This document shows, piece after piece, positions 54,486 through 63,443 of a stretch of 64,000 bases of DNA. The notes beneath the pieces were generated by a model, which did not search any database, had not been told where the DNA came from, and worked only from the letters and a program-made list of their open reading frames with translations. Location: the NCBI GenBank assembly GCA_050875145.1, contig JBNMLH010000001.1, forward strand, positions 1 to 64,000, written 5' to 3'. Made by a program: the position numbers and the translations under genes. This DNA is from CAG-411 sp050875145 (GTDB lineage Bacteria; Bacillota; Clostridia; Lachnospirales; Lachnospiraceae). The stretch's first letter is position 1. Each line of letters opens with the position of its first letter.

Positions 54486-57400
54486 ATGGCATACAATGTC
54501 TATATCCAGCAGATGATAGAAAACTTTATAAAAACGCTGTCAAAGCCAGTTTTAGTGATTAAACATTATAATGTTCAACAACCGAGTAAATCCGATTTTT
54601 TGAAATTGCTTCCTGATGATACGGATGCATCCTGCGTCTATCACGAATACCAGTCTGATTCTTTATACGAAGCTTATGAACCATTTTTAGACTGGATTCG
54701 TCTTTTTTATGTTAATTTTTATCAGGACCATATGTCTCTGGAACATTTTCTAAAAGCATGCCACATTTATTCGCTGCATAGAGAAATTTTTTCCAGCTAC
54801 ATTAAAACCGGTACTTGTACACGTACCGAAGAAATCATGTATACAGAATTGAATTTTGAACAATGTAATTTCTTTACCGATATTATTCGTATATTTGAAT
54901 ATATTGCTTCTGAACATAAGCTTGTTCTGATTCTATCTGCTTTTCACTTAGCACCACTTTCTAGTGTTGCAATTTTATTGTCCATTTTAAAAGAGAAGAT
55001 TCCTAATCTGCATTTTATACTTATTTATAATGATGCGTATTATCCAAAACCATATATTGAAGCAGAGTGGAATCGTTTACTTTCTTATATCAAAGAAACT
55101 ACAATTCCTCTGGAACTTGATACTTTCAAAAGTGACACAATCATGCATTCTTCAGAAGATTATGTCTTTGATACCACGCATACTTCCCAAAATATAACGC
55201 ATTTATACAATATGTACCATACTCTTGCGTTGGAGGATTTGAAATATTATATCGTTGATATTTATAACAAAATAGAACATAATCCAAGTATTCTTCCAGA
55301 AGAAGATGCCTATAAGATTTTAAAACTCTACACTTTATTAAGCCTTTGCCAGGATGATACAGAAGCAGCCATTTTGTCATGTAAATTAATTACGAATTTA
55401 AGTATTTATGTCACTTCCCCTCAGGTAGCCTACGACTACAATTACCTTTCCATTAAAACACAGTTTTCTTCTGGTCATATGGAAATTATTCGCAATTCCT
55501 ATCTCAATTGTATTTCAATTGCAGAACAATACGGAGATGACTTCTCTGTTTTTCGTGCAAACTTAATTTATTGCATGGCGCAATTTGGAGGCTGGAAAGA
55601 TTTATTTTTATGTGATTTTCGTATTCCAATCCCTTATGAATTGGTAGAACAGTGTAAAACTTATAAATTTTTTAATCATCTGGCATATTTATACACCATG
55701 GGATTTGAAAATGACAAGGATACCATTCGAGCGATTGCAGAAGGTAGAGAAAACTCTGTTTATTTTACAAAAGGTGTACAACTGGCAAAAGCAATTGGCA
55801 ATACCGACTTTTTAATGCTGGCATACATGAAAAACATCATCCTGTACTCCGATGCAGGCTTTCATGAATATGTATATCAAATGCATAAAAAACGGATTGA
55901 TACGGTCAACAGCTCTGATAAAGTCTTACAGGCACATATGTTTCTAGGCATTGGCTATAATTGTATTATTCTTGAGAAATATACAAAAGCCGATTATTAT
56001 TTTCGAAACGCACTTCATAATCTTGCCAATGAATGTAAAGCCGATGATTGTATGGATGCGCTGTATAATATCAGTATGAACTATTTTGTAGTGGAAGATT
56101 ATGAAGCTGTCATTCCTTGTATTGATATTTTACTAAAAATGCTCTCTTCTTTAGGCTATCAACACCTTATGGTATGTAGTTCTGCAAAGCTTTATGGTAT
56201 GCTTGCACTATCCTATTTCCATTTGCAGGATTACTATAATACCCATCATTTTCTTGGTATTATGGAACTTACTATGAGCCAATTTTTAGAAAATGATAAA
56301 GATATGGATTACACCTATTGGGAAGAAGAATTATTTCTGTATCACTATATAAAAGCACTCTTATATAAACATGAAAATAATTTTGACGCTTGCCAAAAAG
56401 AACTTACTCTTTCCCACAAATTTTTATGGATGTTGCCCGGAACTATTTTTTATACCTATTCCCTGTATACTATTGCGCAGGCAAACTTATACGAAAAATG
56501 CGGTAAATTAGAAGAACGTGCTGCCTTGTTTGAAACTGCCATTACTTATTATAAAAAGGAAGGCTTCTTTCAATGTGCAAAAAAACTGATAGCAATTCAA
56601 AATGGCAGTATTCCAAGTAAAGTGGTAATTCCGTTCAATGAACCTGATTTATGGTTTGATAAATTATTAACACTTGCAAATTATGAGGGAACACGAAACA
56701 AACTAAAATACCGCGAAAAAGATATTGCCTTTCTAACAATTTGGCAGGAAAATTTGAATCGTGCGGAAAGCGACATTAATGCATTAGTTGAAAATGCCAT
56801 TACAATCATGCAAAAAAGCTACAGTCTCAGCGACGCTATTATGCTAAAACAGGACAAGAATACTTCCTGTATTTTATTTAACAACAGTGATATTAGTCTA
56901 TCCGAACACCAAATACATAATATTTTTCGCTTTTTCCGACAGTATAAACGTGGATTTTTAACAAATCGTACCGATAAAAACTTTTTACAATTTATGCCAA
57001 TCATTGAACTTTTCGGAAAAAATCGTGTGGTAACAATGTTAGGAATCCCAATTTCAAATGGGGATGGAGAATATGTCTTACTTTCTCACGTAAATGCACA
57101 ACGAAATTTTAAAAACAATCGTACCCCACTTACAGATGAAAACCTAGTAACCCTAAAATTTGCATACAGCCAACTTATTGATGCCATTAAACAGATAAAG
57201 TCAAATATTATGATTCGCAAAATGAATGAAACTTTAGAACAGGTTTCCATGACAGATTATTTAACTGGCCTATATAACAGACACGGTCTTAGTGATATTA
57301 TTGCTAACAAACTTAGCCAGATGCAAGGTAGAACCATTCTAATCCTTTATATCGATTTGGATAACTTTAAATATTATAATGATACCTTTGGACATGATCT

Positions 57401-57785
57401 TGGCGATTTTCTTCTGGTACACTTTTCTAAGCTTTTTACCTCTCTCGTTGGTAAAGATGGTTATACAATCCGCTATGGCGGTGACGAATTTGTCATGGTT
57501 CTCCCTGACAAAACAGAAGCTTATGGACTGAACCTGTCAAATCAGATTTTTGCTCAAATACAAGATGGTTGTAAAGCTGCCATTTCTGCGCAATTACAAA
57601 AAGAAATTCAAATACCGGAAAACAAACGTCTTTCCTGCTCGATTGGTATTACGGAATACATTGGAACTACCCAGGCAGACATCGAACATGCTCTGACACA
57701 CGCAGATGAAGCCTTATACTTTATCAAACATAATTCCAAAGGGCATGCTATCACCTGGTCGAAATTGCAGGATTTACCACTGTAA
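54486..57785 (+). CDS. Diguanylate cyclase with degenerate STAND-like, TPR-like and GAF-like regions
   Basis: 1099 residues, apparently cytosolic. Residues 1-210 follow the layout of a signal-transduction ATPase (a hydrophobic strand SKPVLVIKHYN where a P-loop should be, HKLVLILSAFHL where Walker B should be), but both nucleotide motifs are degenerate. Residues about 220-720 are helical repeats of TPR type. Residues about 760-900 look GAF-like (SDAIMLKQ, VVTMLGIPISNGDGEYVLL). A coiled segment leads to the GGDEF domain: MTDYLTGLYNRHGL, YIDLDNFKYYNDTFGHDLGD and YGGDEF near residue 998. The intact GGDEF predicts c-di-GMP synthesis. The inhibitory RxxD site is replaced by VGKD, so product inhibition there is unlikely. 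No EAL domain is present. Confidence 0.9.
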   Translation: MAYNVYIQQMIENFIKTLSKPVLVIKHYNVQQPSKSDFLKLLPDDTDASCVYHEYQSDSLYEAYEPFLDWIRLFYVNFYQDHMSLEHFLKACHIYSLHREIFSSYIKTGTCTRTEEIMYTELNFEQCNFFTDIIRIFEYIASEHKLVLILSAFHLAPLSSVAILLSILKEKIPNLHFILIYNDAYYPKPYIEAEWNRLLSYIKETTIPLELDTFKSDTIMHSSEDYVFDTTHTSQNITHLYNMYHTLALEDLKYYIVDIYNKIEHNPSILPEEDAYKILKLYTLLSLCQDDTEAAILSCKLITNLSIYVTSPQVAYDYNYLSIKTQFSSGHMEIIRNSYLNCISIAEQYGDDFSVFRANLIYCMAQFGGWKDLFLCDFRIPIPYELVEQCKTYKFFNHLAYLYTMGFENDKDTIRAIAEGRENSVYFTKGVQLAKAIGNTDFLMLAYMKNIILYSDAGFHEYVYQMHKKRIDTVNSSDKVLQAHMFLGIGYNCIILEKYTKADYYFRNALHNLANECKADDCMDALYNISMNYFVVEDYEAVIPCIDILLKMLSSLGYQHLMVCSSAKLYGMLALSYFHLQDYYNTHHFLGIMELTMSQFLENDKDMDYTYWEEELFLYHYIKALLYKHENNFDACQKELTLSHKFLWMLPGTIFYTYSLYTIAQANLYEKCGKLEERAALFETAITYYKKEGFFQCAKKLIAIQNGSIPSKVVIPFNEPDLWFDKLLTLANYEGTRNKLKYREKDIAFLTIWQENLNRAESDINALVENAITIMQKSYSLSDAIMLKQDKNTSCILFNNSDISLSEHQIHNIFRFFRQYKRGFLTNRTDKNFLQFMPIIELFGKNRVVTMLGIPISNGDGEYVLLSHVNAQRNFKNNRTPLTDENLVTLKFAYSQLIDAIKQIKSNIMIRKMNETLEQVSMTDYLTGLYNRHGLSDIIANKLSQMQGRTILILYIDLDNFKYYNDTFGHDLGDFLLVHFSKLFTSLVGKDGYTIRYGGDEFVMVLPDKTEAYGLNLSNQIFAQIQDGCKAAISAQLQKEIQIPENKRLSCSIGITEYIGTTQADIEHALTHADEALYFIKHNSKGHAITWSKLQDLPL

Positions 57786-57799
57786 TCTCATTTAGTGCC

Positions 57800-57977
57800 G
57801 AGGTTTTTTCAGACATATTTGCAGTCCAACCTCATATTTAGGTTTTTAGCTTACATAAATACCATTGGTTCAGCAGGGCAGATGCCCTATATGAATATAG
57901 TAACCTGTGTTACTATGTTCCAAACAAAAACAGGCTATGCATCTTGCAATATTTTGCTAAAATGCATAGCCTTTTTA
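57800..57977 (+). ncRNA. Structured 3' region with serial hairpins ending in a terminator (possible small RNA)
   Basis: Between the GGDEF stop codon and the convergent dus gene there are four hairpins in a row: 57800-57833 (GAGGTT/AACCTC), 57875-57888 (AGGGCA/TGCCCT), 57897-57916 (ATAGTAAC/GTTACTAT with a CTGT loop) and the terminator 57932-57972. It may be only a structured 3' untranslated region, but it has the form of a 3'-derived small RNA. I recognise no known family. Confidence 0.35.
57932..57976 (+). terminator. Terminator after the GGDEF gene
   Basis: Perfect 11-base arms AGGCTATGCAT (57932-57942) and ATGCATAGCCT (57962-57972) followed by a T5 run. The convergent dus gene ends 15 bases further on. 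Confidence 0.88.
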
Positions 57978-57990
57978 AATCACTCCAAAA

Positions 57991-58923
57991 CTAACTGGTC
58001 TTAGTACAATTTTGAAGCTGTTCAATTGCTATTTTATATTCCTCGTACTTTTTCGCTTTTCTTATTTTTTTTACACTTTTATCCACCGTAGGAAAAGAGT
58101 TTCCCATATATATCCACAATTCTTTCATCTTATACAGTGCATTATTTCCAATTTCCTCATAATAAGCTTCAAACAACTCATCATGAAATTGCCAAAAACG
58201 CTTTTTTTGTTCTTGTGTCCAAATGAGTGTCTCCTGCTCCAGTAAAAATGGATTTGTAAGAAGTCCACGACCAATCATAACATTTTGAACCGATGAACAA
58301 GCCTCTTTACAAGCCTTAATTTCTTCTTTTGTATGAAGTTCTCCATTATAACATAATGGACTTTTTATATTTTTAGCACTTTGCAAAAAGCAGTTCCAAT
58401 GAATCGGCTTTTTATAAAAATCCTGTTGTACTCTCGGATGTACAATTAACTCCTTGATTGGATACCGATTGTATAATTCCAACAGTTCTTCCCACTCTCC
58501 TTCTTCATAACGTCCAATTCGCGTTTTTATAGAAATGGGAAGGGGCGAGTTTTCAAAAATAGCATCCAAAAAAGTTTCCAACCGATAAGTTTCACTTAAG
58601 AAACCTGCGCCTTTACATTTCTTTGCTACCGTATTGGAAGGACAACCAAGATTTAGATTAATTTCTTTATAGCCATATTCCTTTAACTCTTTTGCTACCT
58701 GATAAAAATATTCTGCATTATTTGTTAGAATCTGTGGCACAGTGGGAATGCCTTTATTATTTTCCGGCAATATATCCTTTCGCTCTTTTGGAGTAAACGG
58801 TCCATGCATGGTAGGCGAAAGAAAGGGTGTAAAATATACATCTACACCCTTAAAATATTTCCAATGTAATTGTCGATACAAATACGTGGTAATCCCCTCC
58901 ATAGGGGCAAAATAATATTTCAT
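57991..58923 (-). CDS. dus: tRNA-dihydrouridine synthase
   Basis: 310 residues, an FMN-dependent enzyme reducing uridines in the tRNA D-loop. YFAPMEGITTYLYR is the N-terminal FMN-site motif, and NLGCPSNTVAKKCKGAGFL contains the catalytic cysteine region. SIKTRIG, LIVHPRVQQDFYKKPIHW and VMIGRGLLTNPFL complete the TIM barrel. ATG 58923 begins one base after the aspS stop codon, so translation is probably coupled; the longer reading back to 58989 would overlap aspS and lacks family support. Which uridine is modified cannot be told. Confidence 0.94.
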   Translation of the reverse strand: MKYYFAPMEGITTYLYRQLHWKYFKGVDVYFTPFLSPTMHGPFTPKERKDILPENNKGIPTVPQILTNNAEYFYQVAKELKEYGYKEINLNLGCPSNTVAKKCKGAGFLSETYRLETFLDAIFENSPLPISIKTRIGRYEEGEWEELLELYNRYPIKELIVHPRVQQDFYKKPIHWNCFLQSAKNIKSPLCYNGELHTKEEIKACKEACSSVQNVMIGRGLLTNPFLLEQETLIWTQEQKKRFWQFHDELFEAYYEEIGNNALYKMKELWIYMGNSFPTVDKSVKKIRKAKKYEEYKIAIEQLQNCTKTS

Positions 58924-58924
58924 C

Positions 58925-60682
58925 TTACTGACGCACCTTAATGTGTACTTCTCTAAGCTGCTGTTCTGACACTTCGTTTGGTGCTCCACACATCAAATCC
59001 TGTGCATTACCATTCATTGGGAATGGAATAATCTCACGAATATTTTCCTCTTCGCGAAGAAGCATAATCATACGGTCGATACCAGGTGCCATACCTGCAT
59101 GTGGTGGTGCACCAAACTGGAATGCATTGTATAATGCTCCAAATTTCTCTTTTAAGTCTTCTTCTGTATAACCAGCAATTTCAAAAGCTTTTACCATGAT
59201 TGCAAGGTCATGATTACGCACAGCTCCAGAAGATAATTCCACACCATTACATACAATATCATACTGGTATGCCAAAATCTCTTCAGGGTCTTTGTTTTCC
59301 AAAGCTTCTAATCCACCCTGTGGCATAGAGAATGGATTGTGTGTAAAGATAATCTTCTTTTCCTCTTCGTCATATTCGTACATTGGGAAATCGTTTACAA
59401 AACAGAAACGATATGCATTTTTCTCTAATAAATCCAAACGTGCTCCCAATTCGTTTCGAAGCTGTCCTGCATAATTGGCTGCTTTCTTCTCTGTATCTGC
59501 AATAAAGAAAATCGTATCTCCAACTTCCAATCCTGCAAGCTCTCTCATTTCTACTTTCATGTCATCTGGAATAAACTTGTCGATTGGTCCTTTGTAAGAT
59601 AAATCTTCTTTTACCTCTAAATATCCTAAACCGCCCATTCCAATTGACTGTGCAAATTTAAGAAGTTTCTCATGGAAACCTTTTGACATATCCGCATGTA
59701 CCTTAATGGCACGAACCGTTTTCTTATGGAATGGTTTAAAGGTACATCTCTGGAAAAATTCTGTTACATCAATAATACGCAACGGATTTCTAAGGTCTGG
59801 CTTATCAGAACCAAACTCTAACATAGCCTGCTTATAACTGATAACAGGATATGGTGCCTGTGTAACAGTCGCACCCTCTGGTGCAAATTTTTCAAATGTT
59901 GCAGTGAGAACGGCTTCTCCCACGCGGAATACATCTTCCTGTGTTGCAAAACTCATCTCAAAATCCAACTGATAAAATTCACCTGGTGAACGGTCTGCTC
60001 TGGCATCCTCATCACGGAAACATGGTGCAATCTGGAAATACTTATCAAAACCAGATACCATTAATAACTGTTTATACTGCTGTGGTGCCTGTGGCAACGC
60101 ATAAAACTTTCCTTTGTATTTTCTGGATGGGACAATATAATCTCTTGCACCCTCTGGAGATGATGCACAAAGAATTGGAGTCTGTATCTCCAAAAATCCC
60201 ATTTCAGACATTTTCTGACGTAAGAAACTAATGACATTCGAACGGAAAATCATGTTGTCTTTTACTTTTTTGTTTCTCAAATCTAGGTAACGATATTTCA
60301 AACGCAAATCCTCACGAATTTCCTTTGAGGTCATGATTTCAAATGGAAGCTGTGTATATACTTTTCCCAATACGTCAATGGTCTTTGCATCTAACTCAAT
60401 TGTTCCTGTTGGAATCTTTGGGTTGTATGTCTCTTCATCACGATGCTCAATCAAACCTTCTACTGAAATACAGTCTTCTTTGTTGATTCCCTCTAATAAA
60501 GCTGCATCACGAATAACAACCTGCAATACTCCATACATATCTCTTAAATCAATAAAAGATACTCCACCATGGTCACGGATATTTTCTACCCATCCACAGA
60601 CACGAAGTGTCTGGTCAACGTCTTTTTCTGTAATTTCATTCAACATACGATTACGATACTGATTGTTCGTATTTGTTTCCAT
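58925..60682 (-). CDS. aspS: Aspartyl-tRNA synthetase, bacterial type, probably non-discriminating
   Basis: 585 residues. The N-terminal OB-fold anticodon-binding domain is followed by the class II core with motif 2 (PCFRDEDARADRSPGEFYQLDFEMSF) and motif 3 (GAPPHAGMAPGIDRMIMLL), and the bacterial GAD insertion lies between them. In the anticodon domain the sequence is NIRDHGG (His38). Characterised non-discriminating enzymes such as that of Pseudomonas have His here, whereas discriminating E. coli AspRS has Leu (RRDLGS). This suggests charging of both tRNA-Asp and tRNA-Asn. ATG 60682 has AAAGGAG upstream. It is controlled by the T-box at 60749-61003 and coupled to dus. Confidence 0.97.
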   Translation of the reverse strand: METNTNNQYRNRMLNEITEKDVDQTLRVCGWVENIRDHGGVSFIDLRDMYGVLQVVIRDAALLEGINKEDCISVEGLIEHRDEETYNPKIPTGTIELDAKTIDVLGKVYTQLPFEIMTSKEIREDLRLKYRYLDLRNKKVKDNMIFRSNVISFLRQKMSEMGFLEIQTPILCASSPEGARDYIVPSRKYKGKFYALPQAPQQYKQLLMVSGFDKYFQIAPCFRDEDARADRSPGEFYQLDFEMSFATQEDVFRVGEAVLTATFEKFAPEGATVTQAPYPVISYKQAMLEFGSDKPDLRNPLRIIDVTEFFQRCTFKPFHKKTVRAIKVHADMSKGFHEKLLKFAQSIGMGGLGYLEVKEDLSYKGPIDKFIPDDMKVEMRELAGLEVGDTIFFIADTEKKAANYAGQLRNELGARLDLLEKNAYRFCFVNDFPMYEYDEEEKKIIFTHNPFSMPQGGLEALENKDPEEILAYQYDIVCNGVELSSGAVRNHDLAIMVKAFEIAGYTEEDLKEKFGALYNAFQFGAPPHAGMAPGIDRMIMLLREEENIREIIPFPMNGNAQDLMCGAPNEVSEQQLREVHIKVRQ

Positions 60683-60748
60683 TTTATAACTCCTTTCTTT
60701 GGAAAAAAGTGGACAAGTCCACGTCAACTCTCTATATCCCTATAGAGT

Positions 60749-61003
60749 AAAAAAACGCCCTGAATACTTAAATGTATTCAGGGCGAACTTATCTATGTCC
60801 GCGGTACCACCCGATTTACTGTTTCACAGTCACTCATTGGTCTTAAACCTGTTGCTTAACGCGCAACTACGTCGCACCTACTAAAAAAATTGTTCGGATT
60901 GCAGCTCGAAAGTGTTATTCATACAAATTCACTTTACAAAGTTCTCACTATCCTTTGCTCACTGGAAACGATAATTTGTACTACTTCTCTTTGTCATAGC
61001 CAT
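60749..61003 (-). promoter_or_regulatory. T-box leader (tRNA-sensing riboswitch) of aspS, AAC specifier
   Basis: On the minus strand the T-box sequence GGGTGGTACCGCGG lies at 60799-60812, followed by a terminator hairpin (arms 60756-60767 and 60774-60785) and seven T. Stem I shows the loop-E motif AGTA (60982-60985) opposite GAA (60918-60920), the upper stem TACAAATT/AATTTGTA, and a distal GTGAGAA loop. Following the glyQS layout (GAA, one base, codon, A), the specifier codon is AAC at 60914-60916, asparagine rather than aspartate. Uncharged cognate tRNA would pair with it and allow read-through into aspS. Confidence 0.93.
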
Positions 61004-61015
61004 TTTTACTAAAAA

Positions 61016-61044
61016 ATTATATGCTATTTCCCAGCAAATGTCAA
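61016..61044 (-). promoter_or_regulatory. aspS promoter
   Basis: A full consensus SigA promoter: -35 TTGACA (61039-61044), a 17-base spacer and -10 TATAAT (61016-61021). Transcription would start near 61008, just before stem I of the T-box. Confidence 0.9.
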
Positions 61045-61064
61045 CCAGCGAAAAACAAACTTTC

Positions 61065-62984
61065 TTATTTTACCTTAAATGTTTTCTTTAAGGTCTTATA
61101 TCCGCTCTTTGTGACAGTAACAACAATCTTGTTTCCCTTTTTCAGTTTCTTCTTTAATGAAACGTTGAATACACCATTCTTTCCAGCCTTAACTGTATAA
61201 GTTTTAGAACCAACTTTTACTTTTACAGTAGCTGTCTTTTCTGTTTTACCCTTTATTTTCTTTGCATTCTTTTTATAACTTGTAAGCTTTAAAGTCTTGA
61301 TTGTCTTTTTGCTAACAGGTTTCTTAGTCGGTGCAATGGATGGTGACACTGTTGGTACTACTGTAGCTGGTGCTTCTGTGGCAGGTGTTGTTGGTTCTGC
61401 TGTAGCTGGTGCTTCTGTAACAGGCGCTGTTGGTACAACTACGTCTGCAACCACTACGGTTGCTGTTACAACATCATAGTTTGTTGTTTTGATTGATATT
61501 GTGTAAGTACCTGGGTCAAAAACATTTCCTTTTCCTACGGAAACTGCCTTTGCATCTCTTCCGGAACCTGTAATGGTAAATGCTTCATACTCTGCTGCAG
61601 TATTTAACGTTCCATCTGCATTGAAAAGAGTTGCTTTTTTAAATTCCTTATTTTGATTTGCTGTATAATATGTCGTAGTCTCCCCTGCTGCATTTGTAAC
61701 GTCTACGGAAGAAATTTCAGCTATATAATTTGCAAGACTGTCTTGTCCCTTTGCATCCATCTTTAATGCACCATCAAAAGTAACTGCAGAACCCTTTACG
61801 GAAAGGCTTGCAGAAATATCTGCATATTTTCCCTTTGCATCTGCAACAGTCAACTTATAACTTCCAGGTACTAAATCAGCAACCGTAATTGCTGCACCCG
61901 TAGAAACGATAGCATCTACTGGTGTTGTCTTTCTTCCTTCTGCTTTTGCAAGGCTGTAAGCTGGTACAAAATCCTCTGGAAGATTTGTAAATTCTGGTGT
62001 TAATGCAATTTTACTATCAACCGTAACATCTGCAACTTTTACAGAGGCATTGGTTTTTACTGGTAAATAGGTGTCTGCAATATCCACATTGTAAAGACCT
62101 GCACTTGTAATAAATGTAAAGTCTGTTACGGTCTGTCCATTAGAAGCTGCATATGCCTCCGAACGAAGTGGGCAACCCTTTGCTTCTGTCTTTCCTCCAA
62201 CAGACCAAGCTACTTCAAAGTTTCTCCAAATATTCTCCTGTGTATACATGGCATACTGACCACCCTCTTTTGTGTTTACAATAACACCATAGATTGCGTT
62301 ATTTGCCATGCTTAATGTAGTATCAAATAAGTCACCTGAGAAATCAAATTCGTAATCTCCCCAGTTGGTATTTGTGTTTAACTTAGCGTTTGCATCTGTT
62401 ACCGTAGTTGCAGCTTTCGTAGTTGCAGAAAGTTTTACTCCCTGTACATTCACTGCGGCTGAGGAAACCACCTTGCTTGCATCTACAACGGAACCCTGCA
62501 CAATGGCTGCTTCCGTTGTTGTTGTAACCTTTCCATCTGTATCCGTTGTTGTCTTTGTAATTACATTATCTTTTACTGGGGAAAAATCTGCATCCACATA
62601 AGTACCAGCAGCTACTAACGCTGCTTTATCTGCTGCAGAAACTACAACAGGAATATTAACGCCTTCAATATATTGTAATGTGTTATCCTCATTTGTCGTA
62701 TAGTAAGAACCTTGATTTAATTCCCCTTTTCCGTTTTTAGCCGGTTTTCCCATAGTTGCAGAAGTTACTGCATCTACATAATTGGCAGAAGTTACTCCCT
62801 TCTTTGTGTCTACGCCATACAACTGAAAGAAATCATTGTAAGAAATCTTCATATTTACTGCATAGTAATCTGAAGTTTCTGCTGCGGCTGCTACGGTTTT
62901 CTCTGCTGCACTTACTGGAACAGATGTTGCTGCAATAACGGCTGCCATTAAAAATGGCATAATTTTGTTCATAGGTTTTTTCAT
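61065..62984 (-). CDS. Secreted Tp47-like protein with C-terminal Ig-like domain
   Basis: 639 residues. A signal peptide (MKKPMNKIMPFLMAAVIAATS) ends near VSAAE. The segment MKISYNDFFQLYG, followed by YVDAVTSATMGK and GVNIPVVVSAADKAAL, resembles the repeated domain of Treponema Tp47-like and related clostridial surface proteins; VDAVTSAT also recalls flavin-attachment motifs, but this is only a resemblance. Long beta-rich modules follow, then a Pro/Thr/Ala linker (TEAPAT repeats) and a very Lys-rich Ig-like domain (TVKVKVGSKTYTVKAGKNG) ending in TFKVK. There is no LPXTG or membrane anchor. ATG 62984 has AAGGAGA upstream; the longer reading to 63071 adds a non-signal leader. Confidence 0.72.
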   Translation of the reverse strand: MKKPMNKIMPFLMAAVIAATSVPVSAAEKTVAAAAETSDYYAVNMKISYNDFFQLYGVDTKKGVTSANYVDAVTSATMGKPAKNGKGELNQGSYYTTNEDNTLQYIEGVNIPVVVSAADKAALVAAGTYVDADFSPVKDNVITKTTTDTDGKVTTTTEAAIVQGSVVDASKVVSSAAVNVQGVKLSATTKAATTVTDANAKLNTNTNWGDYEFDFSGDLFDTTLSMANNAIYGVIVNTKEGGQYAMYTQENIWRNFEVAWSVGGKTEAKGCPLRSEAYAASNGQTVTDFTFITSAGLYNVDIADTYLPVKTNASVKVADVTVDSKIALTPEFTNLPEDFVPAYSLAKAEGRKTTPVDAIVSTGAAITVADLVPGSYKLTVADAKGKYADISASLSVKGSAVTFDGALKMDAKGQDSLANYIAEISSVDVTNAAGETTTYYTANQNKEFKKATLFNADGTLNTAAEYEAFTITGSGRDAKAVSVGKGNVFDPGTYTISIKTTNYDVVTATVVVADVVVPTAPVTEAPATAEPTTPATEAPATVVPTVSPSIAPTKKPVSKKTIKTLKLTSYKKNAKKIKGKTEKTATVKVKVGSKTYTVKAGKNGVFNVSLKKKLKKGNKIVVTVTKSGYKTLKKTFKVK

Positions 62985-63097
62985 AATAAAATCTCCTTCT
63001 TTTTGTCCATCTCTAGGATGGGTAGTTATTAGTTTCTCTATGTAAAATGACAATCTTTCGAGGATACGCATATATTAGTTATGCCTAACAACAGTTT

Positions 63098-63140
63098 TAA
63101 AAAATAACGGTCCTTTTGAACCAAACATCACAAACCGTTA
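63098..63140 (-). terminator. Terminator-like hairpin before the Tp47-like gene
   Basis: Arms TAACGGT (63105-63111) and ACCGTTA (63134-63140) are followed by TTTTTT on the minus strand. It could end transcription from the ferredoxin gene, or act as an attenuator for the Tp47-like gene. Confidence 0.55.
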
Positions 63141-63255
63141 TACGGATAGGAGTCTTTTCTTCTCTCTTAATCCCGACTGTTTTTTCGTTCTCCTCTTTTT
63201 GGGGAGAATTGTCATATTTACAATCCTACTATGCAATAGTTTTCTTTGATTTTTC

Positions 63256-63443
63256 GTAACTGTCCAGAAGGTGCGAACTCATATGTGCAAATTGTACGTG
63301 AGAGCTTGCTCATGAAGTGCAATTTGCACATATGAGTTCATAGCTGGTAACAGCGTCATTCACAAAATGACCAGCCAAAGTTTATATTTTTAGCCATTAT
63401 GTATATTCTGGCATTTTGTGAATGGCACCTTCTGAATAGTTAC
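63256..63443. repeat. Nested inverted-repeat element (MITE-like), 188 bp
   Basis: Outer 19-base inverted repeats GTAACTGTCCAGAAGGTGC (63256-63274) and GCACCTTCTGAATAGTTAC (63425-63443) match at 17 of 19 positions. Inside are a perfect 19-base pair (63276-63294 with 63320-63338, containing CATATG), a perfect 13-base pair (63357-63369 with 63412-63424) and GCTGGT/ACCAGC. There is no coding capacity and no obvious target duplication. Its right end supplies the stop codon of the ferredoxin gene. The flank 63141-63255 is T-rich and has a minor hairpin near 63190-63210. Confidence 0.8.

Noticed and set aside
57860..57920. Possible c-di-GMP (GEMM) riboswitch near the GGDEF gene
   Set aside because: The hairpins lack the conserved GEMM core sequence and lie after the gene, not before it.
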